Part shown: positions 1-8,625 of the stretch, piece by piece
Numbering within the stretch: position 1 is the stretch's first letter
Layout: every line of letters begins with the position of its first letter
NCBI GenBank assembly: GCA_963723355.1
Contig: CAVRQQ010000011.1
Span: 1 to 64,000, forward strand
Reading direction: 5' to 3'
Length of the DNA stretch: 64,000 nt
From: JAFDBW01 sp963723355
Lineage (GTDB): Bacteria > Desulfobacterota > Desulfuromonadia > Desulfuromonadales > BM103
Position numbers and translations under genes: made by a program
Notes under the pieces: generated by a model
The model's input: the letters and a program-made list of their open reading frames with translations, nothing else
Told to the model about the DNA's origin: nothing
Databases searched by the model: none

Positions 1-1
1 G

Positions 2-499
2 TTATTCGCGCACAAAGGTATCCATGTCGGTCTCATGAACCATACCCATCAGGCGGGCATACTCGGACTCAATGATCTGGAAATGATGGTCGGTTGACTT
101 GGCGTTTTCTTCAAAAACTTTGCGAACCTCGGGATTTTCGATTTTTCCGGCCAGGGCACGCAGGTGCTCGGCGAGGTTCTTCTCTTTTTCCATGGCGAGT
201 TCCATCGCCTTGCGCTCATTGAACGTTTCGGCCTTGACTTCGTTCAGTTCTTTCATCCAGTCCGAATCCTTCTCCGCGCTGGAGTTGAGAAATTCCTGCA
301 GATCGGTGATGTCGTCACCGGGATAAACATTGTAGAACCATTCGGCATGCTCGCGTTCTTCACGTGCCAGCAGTTCGAAGACCTTCTTGGCTTCGGCGTT
401 TTTCATCATTTCCGCGCCACGCAGATAAAATTCCATGGCGTTTTTCTCGGTCTGCATTGCCCGGCGTACGGCGTCTTTCACTTCGATGTTGTCAAACAT
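2..499 (-). CDS. Ferritin-like diiron protein (rubrerythrin-type four-helix domain)
   Basis: A 165-residue, complete, helical protein of the ferritin/rubrerythrin superfamily. Metal-ligand-like patterns typical of the fold are visible: E-K-N-A-M-E-F in helix 1, EREHAEWF (ExxH) near residue 50, a glutamate-rich helix near 100, and DHHFQIIESEY near 140. There is no C-terminal rubredoxin cysteine pair, so it is not a classical rubrerythrin. The likely role is cytoplasmic iron or peroxide handling, which is inferred from the family. The start is the ATG whose upstream sequence has a GAGGAGG Shine-Dalgarno about 6 bases away. It lies just downstream of, and on the same strand as, a true ferritin gene, which supports an iron-storage or oxidative-stress context. 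The stop codon is at the very edge of the window. Confidence 0.85.
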   Translation of the reverse strand: MFDNIEVKDAVRRAMQTEKNAMEFYLRGAEMMKNAEAKKVFELLAREEREHAEWFYNVYPGDDITDLQEFLNSSAEKDSDWMKELNEVKAETFNERKAMELAMEKEKNLAEHLRALAGKIENPEVRKVFEENAKSTDHHFQIIESEYARLMGMVHETDMDTFVRE

Positions 500-632
500 G
501 TCATCCTCCTCAGAGCTTTATATTAATATTTTACAGAGTATTTATCAGAGTTAGAGAATTCAAAGACGGGGAATATTACCAGAAAACATCCCCACGCCAA
601 ACGAAAAATTGCTTCTGCGCAGATTAAATCAG

Positions 633-662
633 ATAAGGCGGACTGAGCATCCGCCTTATCTG
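633..662 (-). terminator. Hairpin downstream of ferritin gene
   Basis: A perfect 11-12 bp stem (GATAAGGCGGA paired across a 7-base loop) lies just past the ferritin stop codon. Only a weak T-rich stretch follows on the minus strand, so it may be a terminator or an mRNA-end stabiliser. Confidence 0.5.
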
Positions 663-688
663 GTTGAAATCCGGTCGGTTCACCTGGC

Positions 689-1201
689 TCAGGCTTCAGC
701 GGCAGGTGGTACGAAAGTGCGCTGGGCGAGCTCCTCGTCGAGTCGCAACAGGCCGTTGCCGTCGTCGCCGATGCGCTCGAGTTTTTTCACGATCAGGCCG
801 AAGCTGGCCTCTTCTTCAACCTGCTCGGTGACGAACCACTGCAAAAAGATTTCTGCTGCGTGGTTGTTGTCTTTACGCGCCTGGTCGACCAGCTTGTTGA
901 TGCTGGCGGTGACGAATTTCTCATGCTCAAGGGAATACTCGAAGCATTCGAGGGGTGAAGCGTAGTCATTCTTCGGTGCGTCAATTGCGCGCAGATCGGT
1001 TCGTCCTCCGGCTTCACAGAGAAAGTGGAAGAATTTTTCGCCGTGAGTGAGTTCTTCCAGCGCCTGGACGCGCATCCACGACGCCAGTCCCGGCAGGTCT
1101 TCCGATTCGAAATATCCGGCCATGGCGAGATACAGGTAACCGGACAGGAATTCATTTTTCATCTGCTCGTTCATTGCGTCGAGCAATTTGTCGCTAAACA
1201 T
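689..1201 (-). CDS. ftn: Ferritin (bacterial non-haem ferritin)
   Basis: About 170 residues from the ATG at 1201. It begins MFSDKLLDAMNEQMKNEF and continues with the ferritin ferroxidase pattern (E in NEQMKNEF, the motif ALEELTHGEKFFHFL near residues 45-60, and LQWFVTEQVEEE near 125-135). This is the usual length of FtnA-type ferritins, which oxidise and store iron as a 24-mer in the cytoplasm. An upstream in-frame start would add 14 residues. I prefer the internal ATG because AAGGAGG sits about 7 bases before it and the family starts there. A second ferritin-like gene lies downstream on the same strand. Confidence 0.92.
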   Translation of the reverse strand: MFSDKLLDAMNEQMKNEFLSGYLYLAMAGYFESEDLPGLASWMRVQALEELTHGEKFFHFLCEAGGRTDLRAIDAPKNDYASPLECFEYSLEHEKFVTASINKLVDQARKDNNHAAEIFLQWFVTEQVEEEASFGLIVKKLERIGDDGNGLLRLDEELAQRTFVPPAAEA

Positions 1202-1260
1202 TTTGACAGCCTCCTTGAAATTGATGGGTGTTTTTTTATCCACATACAGTCCTGTTAAAA

Positions 1261-1289
1261 TTTATACCGCAGTGACAGCGGTTGTGCAA
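1261..1289 (-). promoter_or_regulatory. Sigma-70-like promoter of the ferritin gene
   Basis: On the minus strand there is a -35 TTGCAC, a 17-base spacer and a -10 TATAAA, about 60 bases upstream of the ferritin ATG. The hexamers and spacing fit a housekeeping promoter. No Fur box could be asserted. Confidence 0.5.
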
Positions 1290-1475
1290 TACTGCAAGCT
1301 AAAAACAGGGCAGAATGTCATGTTTTCAATGGCCGGTTTTATAAATGTCACCTGGCATGATACTTCGGACAGCCAAAACAACCGAAGGTTGGGTGATTGC
1401 GCGGCGCTGTGTTAGGATGAGGCCGTTGGACTCGAGGGTTTAAATTACGCATTCTTGCCACGGGAACTCCCTTAA

Positions 1476-2054
1476 ATGATTGTTCATAGTGCAGACTTTG
1501 TCACCAGCGCCCCGGCCCTGAAAAGCTGTCCTCCTGCAGACTGGCCTGAAATTGCCTTTGCCGGCCGCAGCAATGTCGGCAAGAGCAGCCTGATCAATTG
1601 CCTGCTCAACCGCAGAGGGCTGGTGCGGACGTCCTCGACTCCCGGACGTACCCAGTTGCTGAATTTCTTTGCCATCAACCAAGCCCTTTATTTTGTTGAC
1701 CTGCCGGGTTACGGTTTTGCCCGGGCGCCGCGTTCGGTGCGCGAGCAATGGCAGCCAATGGTGCACGGCTACCTGCACGGGCGGTCAACGCTTAAAGCCG
1801 TTGTCTGGCTGCTCGATGTCCGCCGCGACCCGAGCAGTGAAGACCTGCAATTCCTCGACTGGCTGGAAGAGAGCGAAATTCCGACGATTCCGGTTGTCAC
1901 GAAGGTTGACAAGATCAGCCGCAACCAGTTGCAGCGACGTATGGCGAAAATAGCCGGCAGTACAGGACTCTCTGCAGACCTGTTCACGCCTTTTTCAGTC
2001 CTGAACCGGCAGGGGTACGACGAAGTCTGGGAATTGATATCGGCCGTTCTGTAA
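1476..2054 (+). CDS. engB: Ribosome biogenesis GTPase EngB (YihA/YsxC)
   Basis: A 192-residue TRAFAC GTPase with the family signature. It has the P-loop GRSNVGKSSLIN near residues 30-41, switch I in SSTPGRTQLLNFF, G3 DLPGYGFARAP near 72-82, and G4 TKVDK near 141-145. EngB helps large-subunit (50S) ribosome assembly and is normally essential. Length and motif order are those of the family, and the frame is intact. Confidence 0.95.
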   Translation: MIVHSADFVTSAPALKSCPPADWPEIAFAGRSNVGKSSLINCLLNRRGLVRTSSTPGRTQLLNFFAINQALYFVDLPGYGFARAPRSVREQWQPMVHGYLHGRSTLKAVVWLLDVRRDPSSEDLQFLDWLEESEIPTIPVVTKVDKISRNQLQRRMAKIAGSTGLSADLFTPFSVLNRQGYDEVWELISAVL

Positions 2055-2093
2055 TAGAAGTTTTTTCAATGACTCCAAACCTGGGGCTTGTCA

Positions 2094-2712
2094 ATGCAAC
2101 GTACACGTATTTACCTGGTGCGACACGGCCAGGTTGAAGGTTATCAGCAGAAACGCTACAACGGACAGATCAATGTCCCCTTGACCGAGCTCGGCAAAGA
2201 GCAATCTGAACGGGTCTGCGCTTGTCTGTCTGATATCGCTCTGGACGCGGTCTATTCCAGCGACCTGGACCGCAGTCGCTATGGTGCCCGCTTGATCGCC
2301 GACGAACACGGCCTGGTCCGTGGTTGCGGAAGATGCCTTGCGCGAAATTAATTTCGGCGACTGGGAAGGTCGGACATGGGTCGAGCTGCAGGAGGCTTAC
2401 CCGCAAGACTGGCAGAGGCGTCTGCAGGACCTGACCAACTACCAGGTGCCGGGCGGGGAGAGCCTGCAGGATGCTGCGGATCGCATACGGCCGGTGATCA
2501 GGCGTATCCTGGAGAAACACCCGAATGGCGATGTTGCTCTGGTGGCGCACGGCGGCGTGAATCGCATCATTCTGCTGGATGCAATCGGTGCCGCGCTGGA
2601 GCAGGCGTTTTCCATCGAGCAGGACTATGGCTGTCTGAACATCATCGACTATCTGGATGATGGCCTTTCCGTTGTCAGGCTCCTGAACGGTACTGCACAC
2701 CAGAATCCCTGA
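2094..2712 (+). CDS. Histidine phosphatase family protein (phosphoglycerate mutase/alpha-ribazole phosphatase-like), frameshifted
   Basis: A protein of about 205 residues once the two frames are joined near base 2325. The first frame holds the catalytic LVRHGQV near residues 8-14 and the SSDLDRSRYGARLIADEH segment. The second holds the conserved acid region FGDWEGRTWVELQ and the second catalytic histidine VAHGGVNR. The branch resembles CobC/GpmB-type phosphatases. The cobalamin gene cbiET lies directly downstream, so alpha-ribazole-5'-phosphate phosphatase (CobC) is a reasonable but unproven substrate assignment. The ATG at 2094 is preferred; a TTG at 2088 is possible. The single shift amid otherwise conserved sequence suggests an indel error. 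Confidence 0.8.
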
Positions 2713-2859
2713 TGGTAGCGGCGTCTTGATCTAACGGAGCAGGGTTGACGGGGCCACGGGGAACGAGTATAGAGTTGACTTCAGACTGTTCACAGGGGGG
2801 CACTCCTGTGATCGGCAATGATCTTTCTTCAGCAGCTATAGCCAGGAGGATGCAGGCAA

Positions 2860-4070
2860 ATGAAAACGATCCATGTCATCGGCGCCGGGATTGAAGGCCA
2901 GGAGGGGTTCAGTCGCAGGGCCCTGGAAATTGTCGAACAGGCGGACATCTTGATCGGTCGTGCCGGTCAACTGGCGCTGTTCCCCGACTTCAAAGGTGAA
3001 ACCCTGGTGATTGAAGCCAACCTTGCCCCGGTTGTGGAGTGTCTGGCGGCGGCCAAGGGAGCGGCTGTTGTGCTCGCCTCCGGAGACCCGCTGTTCTTTG
3101 GCATCGGGCGCTACCTGCTACGTAACCTGCCGGATGCCGAACTGGAATTCGTGCCGAATGTGAGCTCGGTCCAGTATGCTTTCGCCAAGATTCGCGAGCC
3201 CTGGGACGATGCCGTATTTGTCTCGGCCCAGGGCCGGGGTATGAAGGGTACGGTTGACCAGGTTGTCGCCCATGACAAGATCGCTATTTTGACCGATGCA
3301 GTGAACACTCCGTCGGCGATTGCCACCGAACTGATCGAACGGGGGCGTGATGGCTACACGGCCTACCTCTGTGAAAATCTCGGCACGCCGGAAGAGGCGA
3401 TTACCCGTACCGATCTCAAGACCTTGCCAGACCTTTCCGTAGCACCATTGAATGTCCTGATCCTGATCAAGGAGTACGAAGCCGGTGGTGACGGTGCCGG
3501 CCCCTGCCTGGGGATTCCGGACGAGGAATTTGCCACGGTCAAGAAGCTGATCACCAGGGAAGAGGTCAGGGCCGTGAGCCTGGCCAAGCTGCGCCTGCGC
3601 CACGATATGATTCTCTGGGATATCGGTGCCGGTTCCGGTTCGGTCAGCATCGAGGCGGACCACCTGATGCCTAACGGTCAGGTTTTTGCCGTGGAGCGCA
3701 ACTCTCAATGTCTGGCCTATCTGAAGAAAAACCTGCAGAAGTTCAACTCCCGCAACATCACCCTGGTCGAGGAAGAGGCACCGCATTGTCTCGACGATCT
3801 GCCGGATCCCGACCGGGTGTTCATCGGCGGCTCCGGAGGCCATCTCTGGCAGATCCTTGAAGCTGTCGATGGCGCTTGTCGACCGGCGGACGCGTCGTGC
3901 TCAATTCAGCCACCCTGGATACCCTGACCGCGGCAACCGAGTTTTTTGAGAATGCCGGTTATGAACTGGAAGTGACTTCGGTCAATATTGCACGGACCCG
4001 GCCACTGACCGATTACAAGATGTTCGAGGCCTTCAATCCGGTCTTTATCCTGGCGGCCATCAAGGAATAG
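2860..4070 (+). CDS. cbiET: Fused precorrin-6Y C5,15-methyltransferase (CbiE-CbiT), frameshifted
   Basis: About 402 residues after joining frames near base 3877 (one base appears missing in GCxTTGTCG). The N-terminal half is a CbiE tetrapyrrole methylase (MKTIHVIGAGIEGQEG, and ASGDPLFFGIGRYL near residue 75). The C-terminal half is a CbiT class I methyltransferase with the SAM-binding ILWDIGAGSGSVSIEA near residue 253, followed by FIGGSGGHLWQILE. The fused arrangement (CobL-like) methylates C5 and C15 and decarboxylates the ring in corrinoid synthesis. The start has AGGAGG about 10 bases upstream. No other cobalamin gene is adjacent except the possible CobC-like phosphatase before it. A strong terminator follows. 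Confidence 0.88.
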
Positions 4071-4154
4071 TTTGTTTGTTTTTGTTATCAGATGCGAGCA
4101 GGGGAGGCGTTTTTGACAGGTTGGTGAGTATGACTATTGACTTTTTCAGAGGAA

Positions 4155-4188
4155 GGGCAACCGATTAACCATCGGTTGCCCTTTTTTA
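4155..4188 (+). terminator. Rho-independent terminator after cbiET
   Basis: An 11-bp perfect stem (GGGCAACCGAT / ATCGGTTGCCC) with a 5-base loop and a run of six T. Confidence 0.9.
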
Positions 4189-4204
4189 TTATACTCAGGT
4201 ATTC

Positions 4205-4340
4205 AAGTATAGAATCAAAAACAAAACCCGGGGGTTGCGCCCCCCGACTGCGCCTTACTCTTTTACTGGCCTAAAAGAGTAAGCAGAAAACGGCCAGCGC
4301 TGCGCTGGGCATGTCTGGCGCGTCAGGGCGGCAACCTCAA
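4205..4340 (+). repeat. Partial copy of an interspersed element (direct orientation)
   Basis: The segment reads AAAACCCGGGGGTTGCGCC, then GCCTTACTCTTTTACTGGCC and a complementary AAAAGAGTAAG stem. It matches the left part of the element at 46315-46545 (AACCCGGCGGGTTGCG, GCGCCTTACTTTTTG, and a complementary AAAAAGTAAGC). Together with the inverted copy at 4430-4660 it fills most of the 690-base gap between cbiET and fba. No gene is supported in this gap. Confidence 0.55.
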
Positions 4341-4429
4341 CTCAGTCAAGACTGTCCGACGAAATGTCTACACTTCCCCCGCAGGACCCGAGGCTCTTGA
4401 GAGCCTCTCCTTTTGTGGAGGGTTGCAAC

Positions 4430-4660
4430 GGTCGTCATTGTTTTCAGGCTTTTCCCTGGTAGATCACACTGCAAGGAAGGCCCCCTGTAACGGGCCGGCT
4501 TATTAAACTCCGTCGTTACTGGATTTCTCTGAAAACTGGCAAAGGAGATGCCCTCCGCAAGGAGAAGGCATTTTTGCATCCTTTTGCTGCCGGGCAAAAG
4601 GATGTCGTCTGGCGGGACGAAACCCGCCGGTTTTGTCTTTCAGAAAAAGCACGAGTGCAA
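4430..4660 (-). repeat. Interspersed ~230-bp element (inverted copy)
   Basis: The reverse complement of this stretch matches 46315-46545 in several collinear blocks: CCCGCCGGTTTTG, CTGGCAAAGGAGATGCCCTC, GCAAGGAGAA, GGCCCCCTGTAACGGGCCGG and CAGGCTTTTCCC. It contains an internal hairpin (CATCCTTTTGC / GCAAAAGGATG). It is non-coding as far as I can see. Confidence 0.6.
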
Positions 4661-4760
4661 CTGATACAGGAGTTTGGTCTGGACTTGTCACGGATGAATT
4701 GGTATTAATTATTGTGATAAAAATAGCGGTGAAAACATCCAAAAAGGAGGAACTCTTCTG

Positions 4761-5741
4761 ATGAGCAATACGGTCCACTATTCTGAACTCGGCCTGGTCA
4801 ACACCCGGGACATGTTTGCCAAGGCCGTTGACGGTGGTTATGCCATCCCGGCCTACAATTTCAACAATCTCGAACAGCTTCAGGCTATCGTTACCGCCTG
4901 TGCCGAGAGCCGCTCGCCGGTCATCATCCAGGTCAGCAAGGGTGCCCGCGAGTACGCCAATGCGACCATGCTGCGCTACATGGCGATGGGCGCGGTGAAG
5001 ATGGCCCAGGAGATGGGCGCCGATCTCCCGATCTGCCTGCATCTGGACCATGGCGACTCCTTCGAGATCTGCAAGTCTTGCGTCGACAACGGTTTCTCCT
5101 CGGTTATGATCGACGGCTCGCACCTCTCCTACGACGAAAATGTTGCCTTGACCAAAAAGGTCGTCGAGTACGCTCACCAGTTCGACGTAACGGTCGAAGG
5201 CGAGCTTGGTGTTCTGGCAGGCATCGAGGATGATGTCCAGGCGGAAAAGTCAACTTATACCAAGCCCGAGGAGGTCGAGGATTTCGTCAGGAAGACCGGC
5301 GTCGACTCGCTGGCGATCTCTATCGGCACCAGCCACGGTGCATTCAAATTCAAACTGAAAGAAGGCGAAGACGTGCCGCCGTTGCGTTTTGACATCCTCG
5401 AAGAGATCGAAAAGCGTATTCCGGGTTTCCCGATCGTCCTGCACGGTGCCTCGAGCGTCGTCCAGGATTATGTCGCCCTGATCAACAAGTATGGCGGCAA
5501 GATGGAAGGTGCGATCGGCGTCTCGGAGGACCAGCTGCGCAGGGCGGCCAAGAGCGCGGTCTGCAAGATCAATATCGATTCCGACGGACGCCTGGTCGTG
5601 ACCGCCAAGATCCGCGAGTACCTGGCCAACCATCCCGGCGAATTCGACCCGCGCAAGTATCTCGGGGCCGCCCGCAAGGAGTTGATCGAACTGCTCAAGC
5701 ACAAAAACGAGGCTGTACTGGGAAGTGCCGGGAAGGCATAA
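4761..5741 (+). CDS. fba: Class II fructose-1,6-bisphosphate aldolase
   Basis: A 326-residue zinc-dependent aldolase that interconverts fructose-1,6-bisphosphate with DHAP and glyceraldehyde-3-phosphate in glycolysis and gluconeogenesis. Visible family features are YAIPAYNFNNLEQLQAIV near residue 30, the metal/active-site HLDHGDSF near 94-101, the GELGVLAGIEDD segment near 150, SIGTSHGAFKFK near 191-202 and VLHGASSV near 225. AAGGAGG lies about 11 bases before the ATG. It is flanked by terminators and is probably a single-gene unit. Presence with ppdK elsewhere in the window fits gluconeogenic central metabolism. Confidence 0.95.
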   Translation: MSNTVHYSELGLVNTRDMFAKAVDGGYAIPAYNFNNLEQLQAIVTACAESRSPVIIQVSKGAREYANATMLRYMAMGAVKMAQEMGADLPICLHLDHGDSFEICKSCVDNGFSSVMIDGSHLSYDENVALTKKVVEYAHQFDVTVEGELGVLAGIEDDVQAEKSTYTKPEEVEDFVRKTGVDSLAISIGTSHGAFKFKLKEGEDVPPLRFDILEEIEKRIPGFPIVLHGASSVVQDYVALINKYGGKMEGAIGVSEDQLRRAAKSAVCKINIDSDGRLVVTAKIREYLANHPGEFDPRKYLGAARKELIELLKHKNEAVLGSAGKA

Positions 5742-5743
5742 AG

Positions 5744-5782
5744 GCTTGTCGCGTGAGGCGCGAAGTGCGAGACGCGACAAAA
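5744..5782 (+). repeat. Heptamer-type repeat (GCGAAGT/GCGAGGC family)
   Basis: Short array of 7-base-spaced units (CGTGAGGCGCGAAGTGCGAG, then ACGCG) directly after fba. The same units occur near 9805, 24694-24815, 51298-51382 and 53248-53285. Confidence 0.5.
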
Positions 5783-5802
5783 GATTGATAAGCACTTAAA
5801 TC

Positions 5803-5862
5803 GGCGACAGTTACCTGATCACATCCGTTGTGATGATCAACAAGGCAACTGTCGCCTTTTTT
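5803..5862 (+). terminator. Terminator after fba
   Basis: GGCGACAGTT pairs with AACTGTCGCC, with a nested GATCACA/TGTGATGATC hairpin inside, followed by TTTTTTATTTT. It sits between the convergent fba and ChaN-like genes. Confidence 0.8.
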
Positions 5863-7106
5863 ATTTTCCTTTGCCGTGGTCTGTCATGCTCATGGGCAAG
5901 GGGATAAAGGTCACATCCAGCTCGATTTTTTCTCCGCCGCGTTCAACCGTCAATTTTGACTGGTCGCCGCTGACATGTTGATTGACTGCGTAGACCAGGT
6001 CGAAGTTCTCTTCGATTGCAGTATCATCAAGTGCGACGATAATGTCCCCCTCTGCAACGCCGGCGATCGCCGCCGCCGAGTTCGGTACGACGGCCTCGAC
6101 AACCACCTTGCCATCCTCCTCCCTCATGCGTACACCGAGCTTGACACGCTCGCCGGGCAGTTTCTCGTATTCCGTGTAGGCCAGGTAGTCGTAGGGAACC
6201 ATCGGGAAAGTCGGCAGACGGACATCCATGAGTTTGTCCTGCATCTCGGCTGGCACAACCAGCTCCAGGCTGCCGACCAGAACGTAGGATGTCGGCATGC
6301 GACGGTATACGCGCCTCGGTATGCCGAAGCCGTGACGGACGTGATAACCGCCGGCAATCACCACCATGCGATGTTCCTGCCCCTGGTCGGCCATGTGCCT
6401 GACGATGTTCTCCGCCATACTTTCATCCCAGAGGGTCTGGACGCGCAGAAAAGCCTCGAACATTTTCGGGCCCTGACCGTGCCCCGCATATATCGATTCG
6501 ACCATGGCCCGCTGGTAGCGGTCGTCAAGATCCATTTCCGGCAGCTGCGTGCGGGTCTCGTCGTCAAGTTCAGCCAGGTCATGCATGCCGACTTTTTGAC
6601 GGAGCTCCCTGTTGACGTTAATGCCGACCACAGGAATCTTCGCTTCGCGTGCGTAGTGCAGGATGTCGGAGTAATAGGCAAAATCCATCCTCCAGTTGCT
6701 GTACCAGTCGGAAGTCTTTCAGAAATTCCTTTTCACTCAGTTCGCCGGCCACCCACTTGTCGAGAACCTCCTGATGGCCCGCGTTAAACATCTCCATGCC
6801 CAGACTGACCTGGCCCGGATAGCGCTCTGCGGCAGCTTTCAGAACCTGCAGCTCCTGTCTGTGTGACGCCGGGTTGTCGTGGGTTTCACCGACATAGATG
6901 ATGCGGGCGTCGGTGACCGCCGCCATCATCTGCTCTGCGGTGACCTTGACGCCGGTTGGCAGATGGACAATGTCGCCAACCGCCGGGTCGTTATCGGGGT
7001 AAGGGGATTCAGGGTTGCCGATCGGTTGTTGGGTCATGGTGCAGGCCGTCAGGGTCCAGAAAAACAGACCGGAGAGAAGTGTCAGGAGGATGCCGTGTCG
7101 TTTCAT
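5861..7106 (-). CDS. ChaN-family haem-binding lipoprotein with C-terminal PDZ domain, frameshifted
   Basis: About 414 residues when joined near base 6708. The start at 7106 (MKRHGILLTLLSG) gives a lipoprotein signal ending in a lipobox LTAC. The next ~260 residues are a ChaN-like (Cofac_haem_bdg) domain: ARIIYVGETHDNPASH, SLGMEMFNAGHQEVLDKW, then after the shift DWYSNWRMDFAYYSDI and VIAGGYHVRHGFGIPRR. The final ~90 residues form a PDZ domain (SAAAIAGVAEGDIIVALDD). ChaN proteins are iron-regulated, membrane-anchored haem binders. The PDZ tail is a known variant and suggests a protein-protein interaction. An upstream ATG at 7154 would spoil the signal peptide. Confidence 0.82.
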
Positions 7107-7311
7107 TCGTTTCGCCGTTGGATATTGAAAGATGGTTATCAGTTGGTTTGTCAATCAATCATCAATATACATCATTACCATATTCCGGGAAAACTGATTT
7201 GACCCGAGGTCCTTTTTCAGTTGACAACCAGGGTGGTAAAGGGTGAAAAGGGCAGGATATTTGGTGATCTTGACTGACAGGTTCAACCAGGACCGGGAAG
7301 GAAGCTGCAAA

Positions 7312-8511
7312 ATGAGCAAAGTCATGATTATCGGCGCCGGCGGCGTCGGGCGGGTTGTTGCCCACAAATGTGCGCAGCGCACAGACATCTTTTCTTCGAT
7401 TACGCTGGCATCCCGTACCCGTTCCAGGTGTGACGCGATCGCTGCAGAAATCACAAATACCGAGATTAAAACCGCACAGGTCGATGCCGACAATGTCCCT
7501 GAATTGACCGCCTTGCTGCAGCAGGAACAACCGCAGCTGGTGATTAACGTGGCGCTGCCCTACCAGGACCTGACGATCATGGATGCCTGCCTGGCTGCCG
7601 GTGTCGATTATCTCGATACCGCCAACTACGAACCGCTCGACACGGCAAAGTTCGAATACCGTTGGCAATGGGACTACCAGGACCGTTTCCGCGAGAAAGG
7701 CTTGATGGCACTGCTCGGCAGCGGCTTTGATCCCGGGATGACCAACGTCTATACCGCCCTGGCGGCCAAGAACTACCTGGACGAGGTGCAGGAGATCGAC
7801 ATCATCGACGCCAACGCCGGCAGCCATGGCCAGCCCTTTGCCACCAACTTCAACCCGGAAATCAATATCCGCGAAGTCACGGCTCCCTGCCGTCACTGGG
7901 AAAACGGCGAATGGGTGGAAACCGATGCCTTGACCACCAGGCGATTGTTCGACTTCCCGGGCGGGGTCGGGCCGATGAACATCTACCGCATGTACCACGA
8001 GGAGATGGAGTCGCTGGTCAAGCATATCCCGACGATCAAAAAGGCCCAGTTCTGGATGACCTTCTCCGATAATTATCTCAAGCACCTCGAGGTCCTGAAG
8101 AACGTCGGCATGACCCGCATTGACGAAGTCGAGTACCAGGGGCAGAAGATCGTGCCGCTGCAGTTCCTCAAGGCGGTCCTGCCCGACCCCGGCTCGCTCG
8201 GGCCCCTGACCAAGGGCAAGACCTGTATCGGCGTGATTGCCCGAGGGATCAAGGATGGCGAGCGCCGGCAGGTCTATATCTACAACATCTGTGACCACGA
8301 GCAATGCTACGAAGAGGTCAACTCCCAGGCGATCAGCTACACCACCGGGGTCCCGGCCGTGGTCGGCGGCATCATGATGCTGACCGGCAAATGGCACAAG
8401 CCCGGGGTGTGGAACATGGAGCAGTTCGACCCCGAACCATTCCTCGCCGAGGTCGGCCCGATGGGCTTGCCGCATGTTGTGATTGACAATGGATACTGGC
8501 CGCCACTTTAG
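7312..8511 (+). CDS. Carboxynorspermidine/carboxyspermidine dehydrogenase (saccharopine dehydrogenase family)
   Basis: 399 residues from the ATG at 7312 (SD GGAAGGA). The Rossmann motif VMIIGAGGVGRVVAHKC is at the N terminus. YLDTANYEPLDTAKFEY and LLGSGFDPGMTNVYTA are typical of the CASDH branch of the family, which condenses aspartate semialdehyde with a diamine using NADPH. It is followed by the matching PLP decarboxylase and by arginine decarboxylase SpeA, all on the same strand. Together they make a route to spermidine or norspermidine that does not need S-adenosylmethionine decarboxylase. The frame is intact. Confidence 0.9.
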   Translation: MSKVMIIGAGGVGRVVAHKCAQRTDIFSSITLASRTRSRCDAIAAEITNTEIKTAQVDADNVPELTALLQQEQPQLVINVALPYQDLTIMDACLAAGVDYLDTANYEPLDTAKFEYRWQWDYQDRFREKGLMALLGSGFDPGMTNVYTALAAKNYLDEVQEIDIIDANAGSHGQPFATNFNPEINIREVTAPCRHWENGEWVETDALTTRRLFDFPGGVGPMNIYRMYHEEMESLVKHIPTIKKAQFWMTFSDNYLKHLEVLKNVGMTRIDEVEYQGQKIVPLQFLKAVLPDPGSLGPLTKGKTCIGVIARGIKDGERRQVYIYNICDHEQCYEEVNSQAISYTTGVPAVVGGIMMLTGKWHKPGVWNMEQFDPEPFLAEVGPMGLPHVVIDNGYWPPL

Positions 8512-8517
8512 AGGGAT

Positions 8518-8615
8518 TTTTTAACGCAAAAGCGCGAAATAAACTTAAAGGCGCAAAGGTGACCATTAAAAATATGGTTTAAGAATCTTGTTCTTTGCGT
8601 CTTTGCGTTAAATAA
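8518..8615. repeat. Inverted heptamer/octamer repeat (GCGCAAAG family)
   Basis: Left arm TTAACGCAAAAGCGCGAAA with a further GGCGCAAAGG, right arm TTCTTTGCGTCTTTGCGTTAA, about 45 bases apart. It fills the spacer between the two polyamine genes. Related copies lie at 9828-9942, 16752-16876, 37122-37213, 43191-43213, 43947-43984 and 50424-50506. Confidence 0.75.
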
Positions 8616-8625
8616 AGGTTTTGAT

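Noticed and set aside
1348..1366. Sigma-54 promoter (TGGCAT..) before engB
   Set aside because: The -12 element does not match and the spacing is poor.
2713..2859. Cobalamin riboswitch before cbiET
   Set aside because: The leader has only a small hairpin (CACAGG/CCTGTG). The B12-box and the conserved aptamer core are not visible.
4346..5177. Minus-strand open frames upstream of and within fba
   Set aside because: The first lies in the interspersed element, the second mirrors fba. Neither has a ribosome site or domain.
7162..8475. Long antisense open frame opposite the carboxynorspermidine dehydrogenase
   Set aside because: Shadow of a well-supported gene; composition-driven only.
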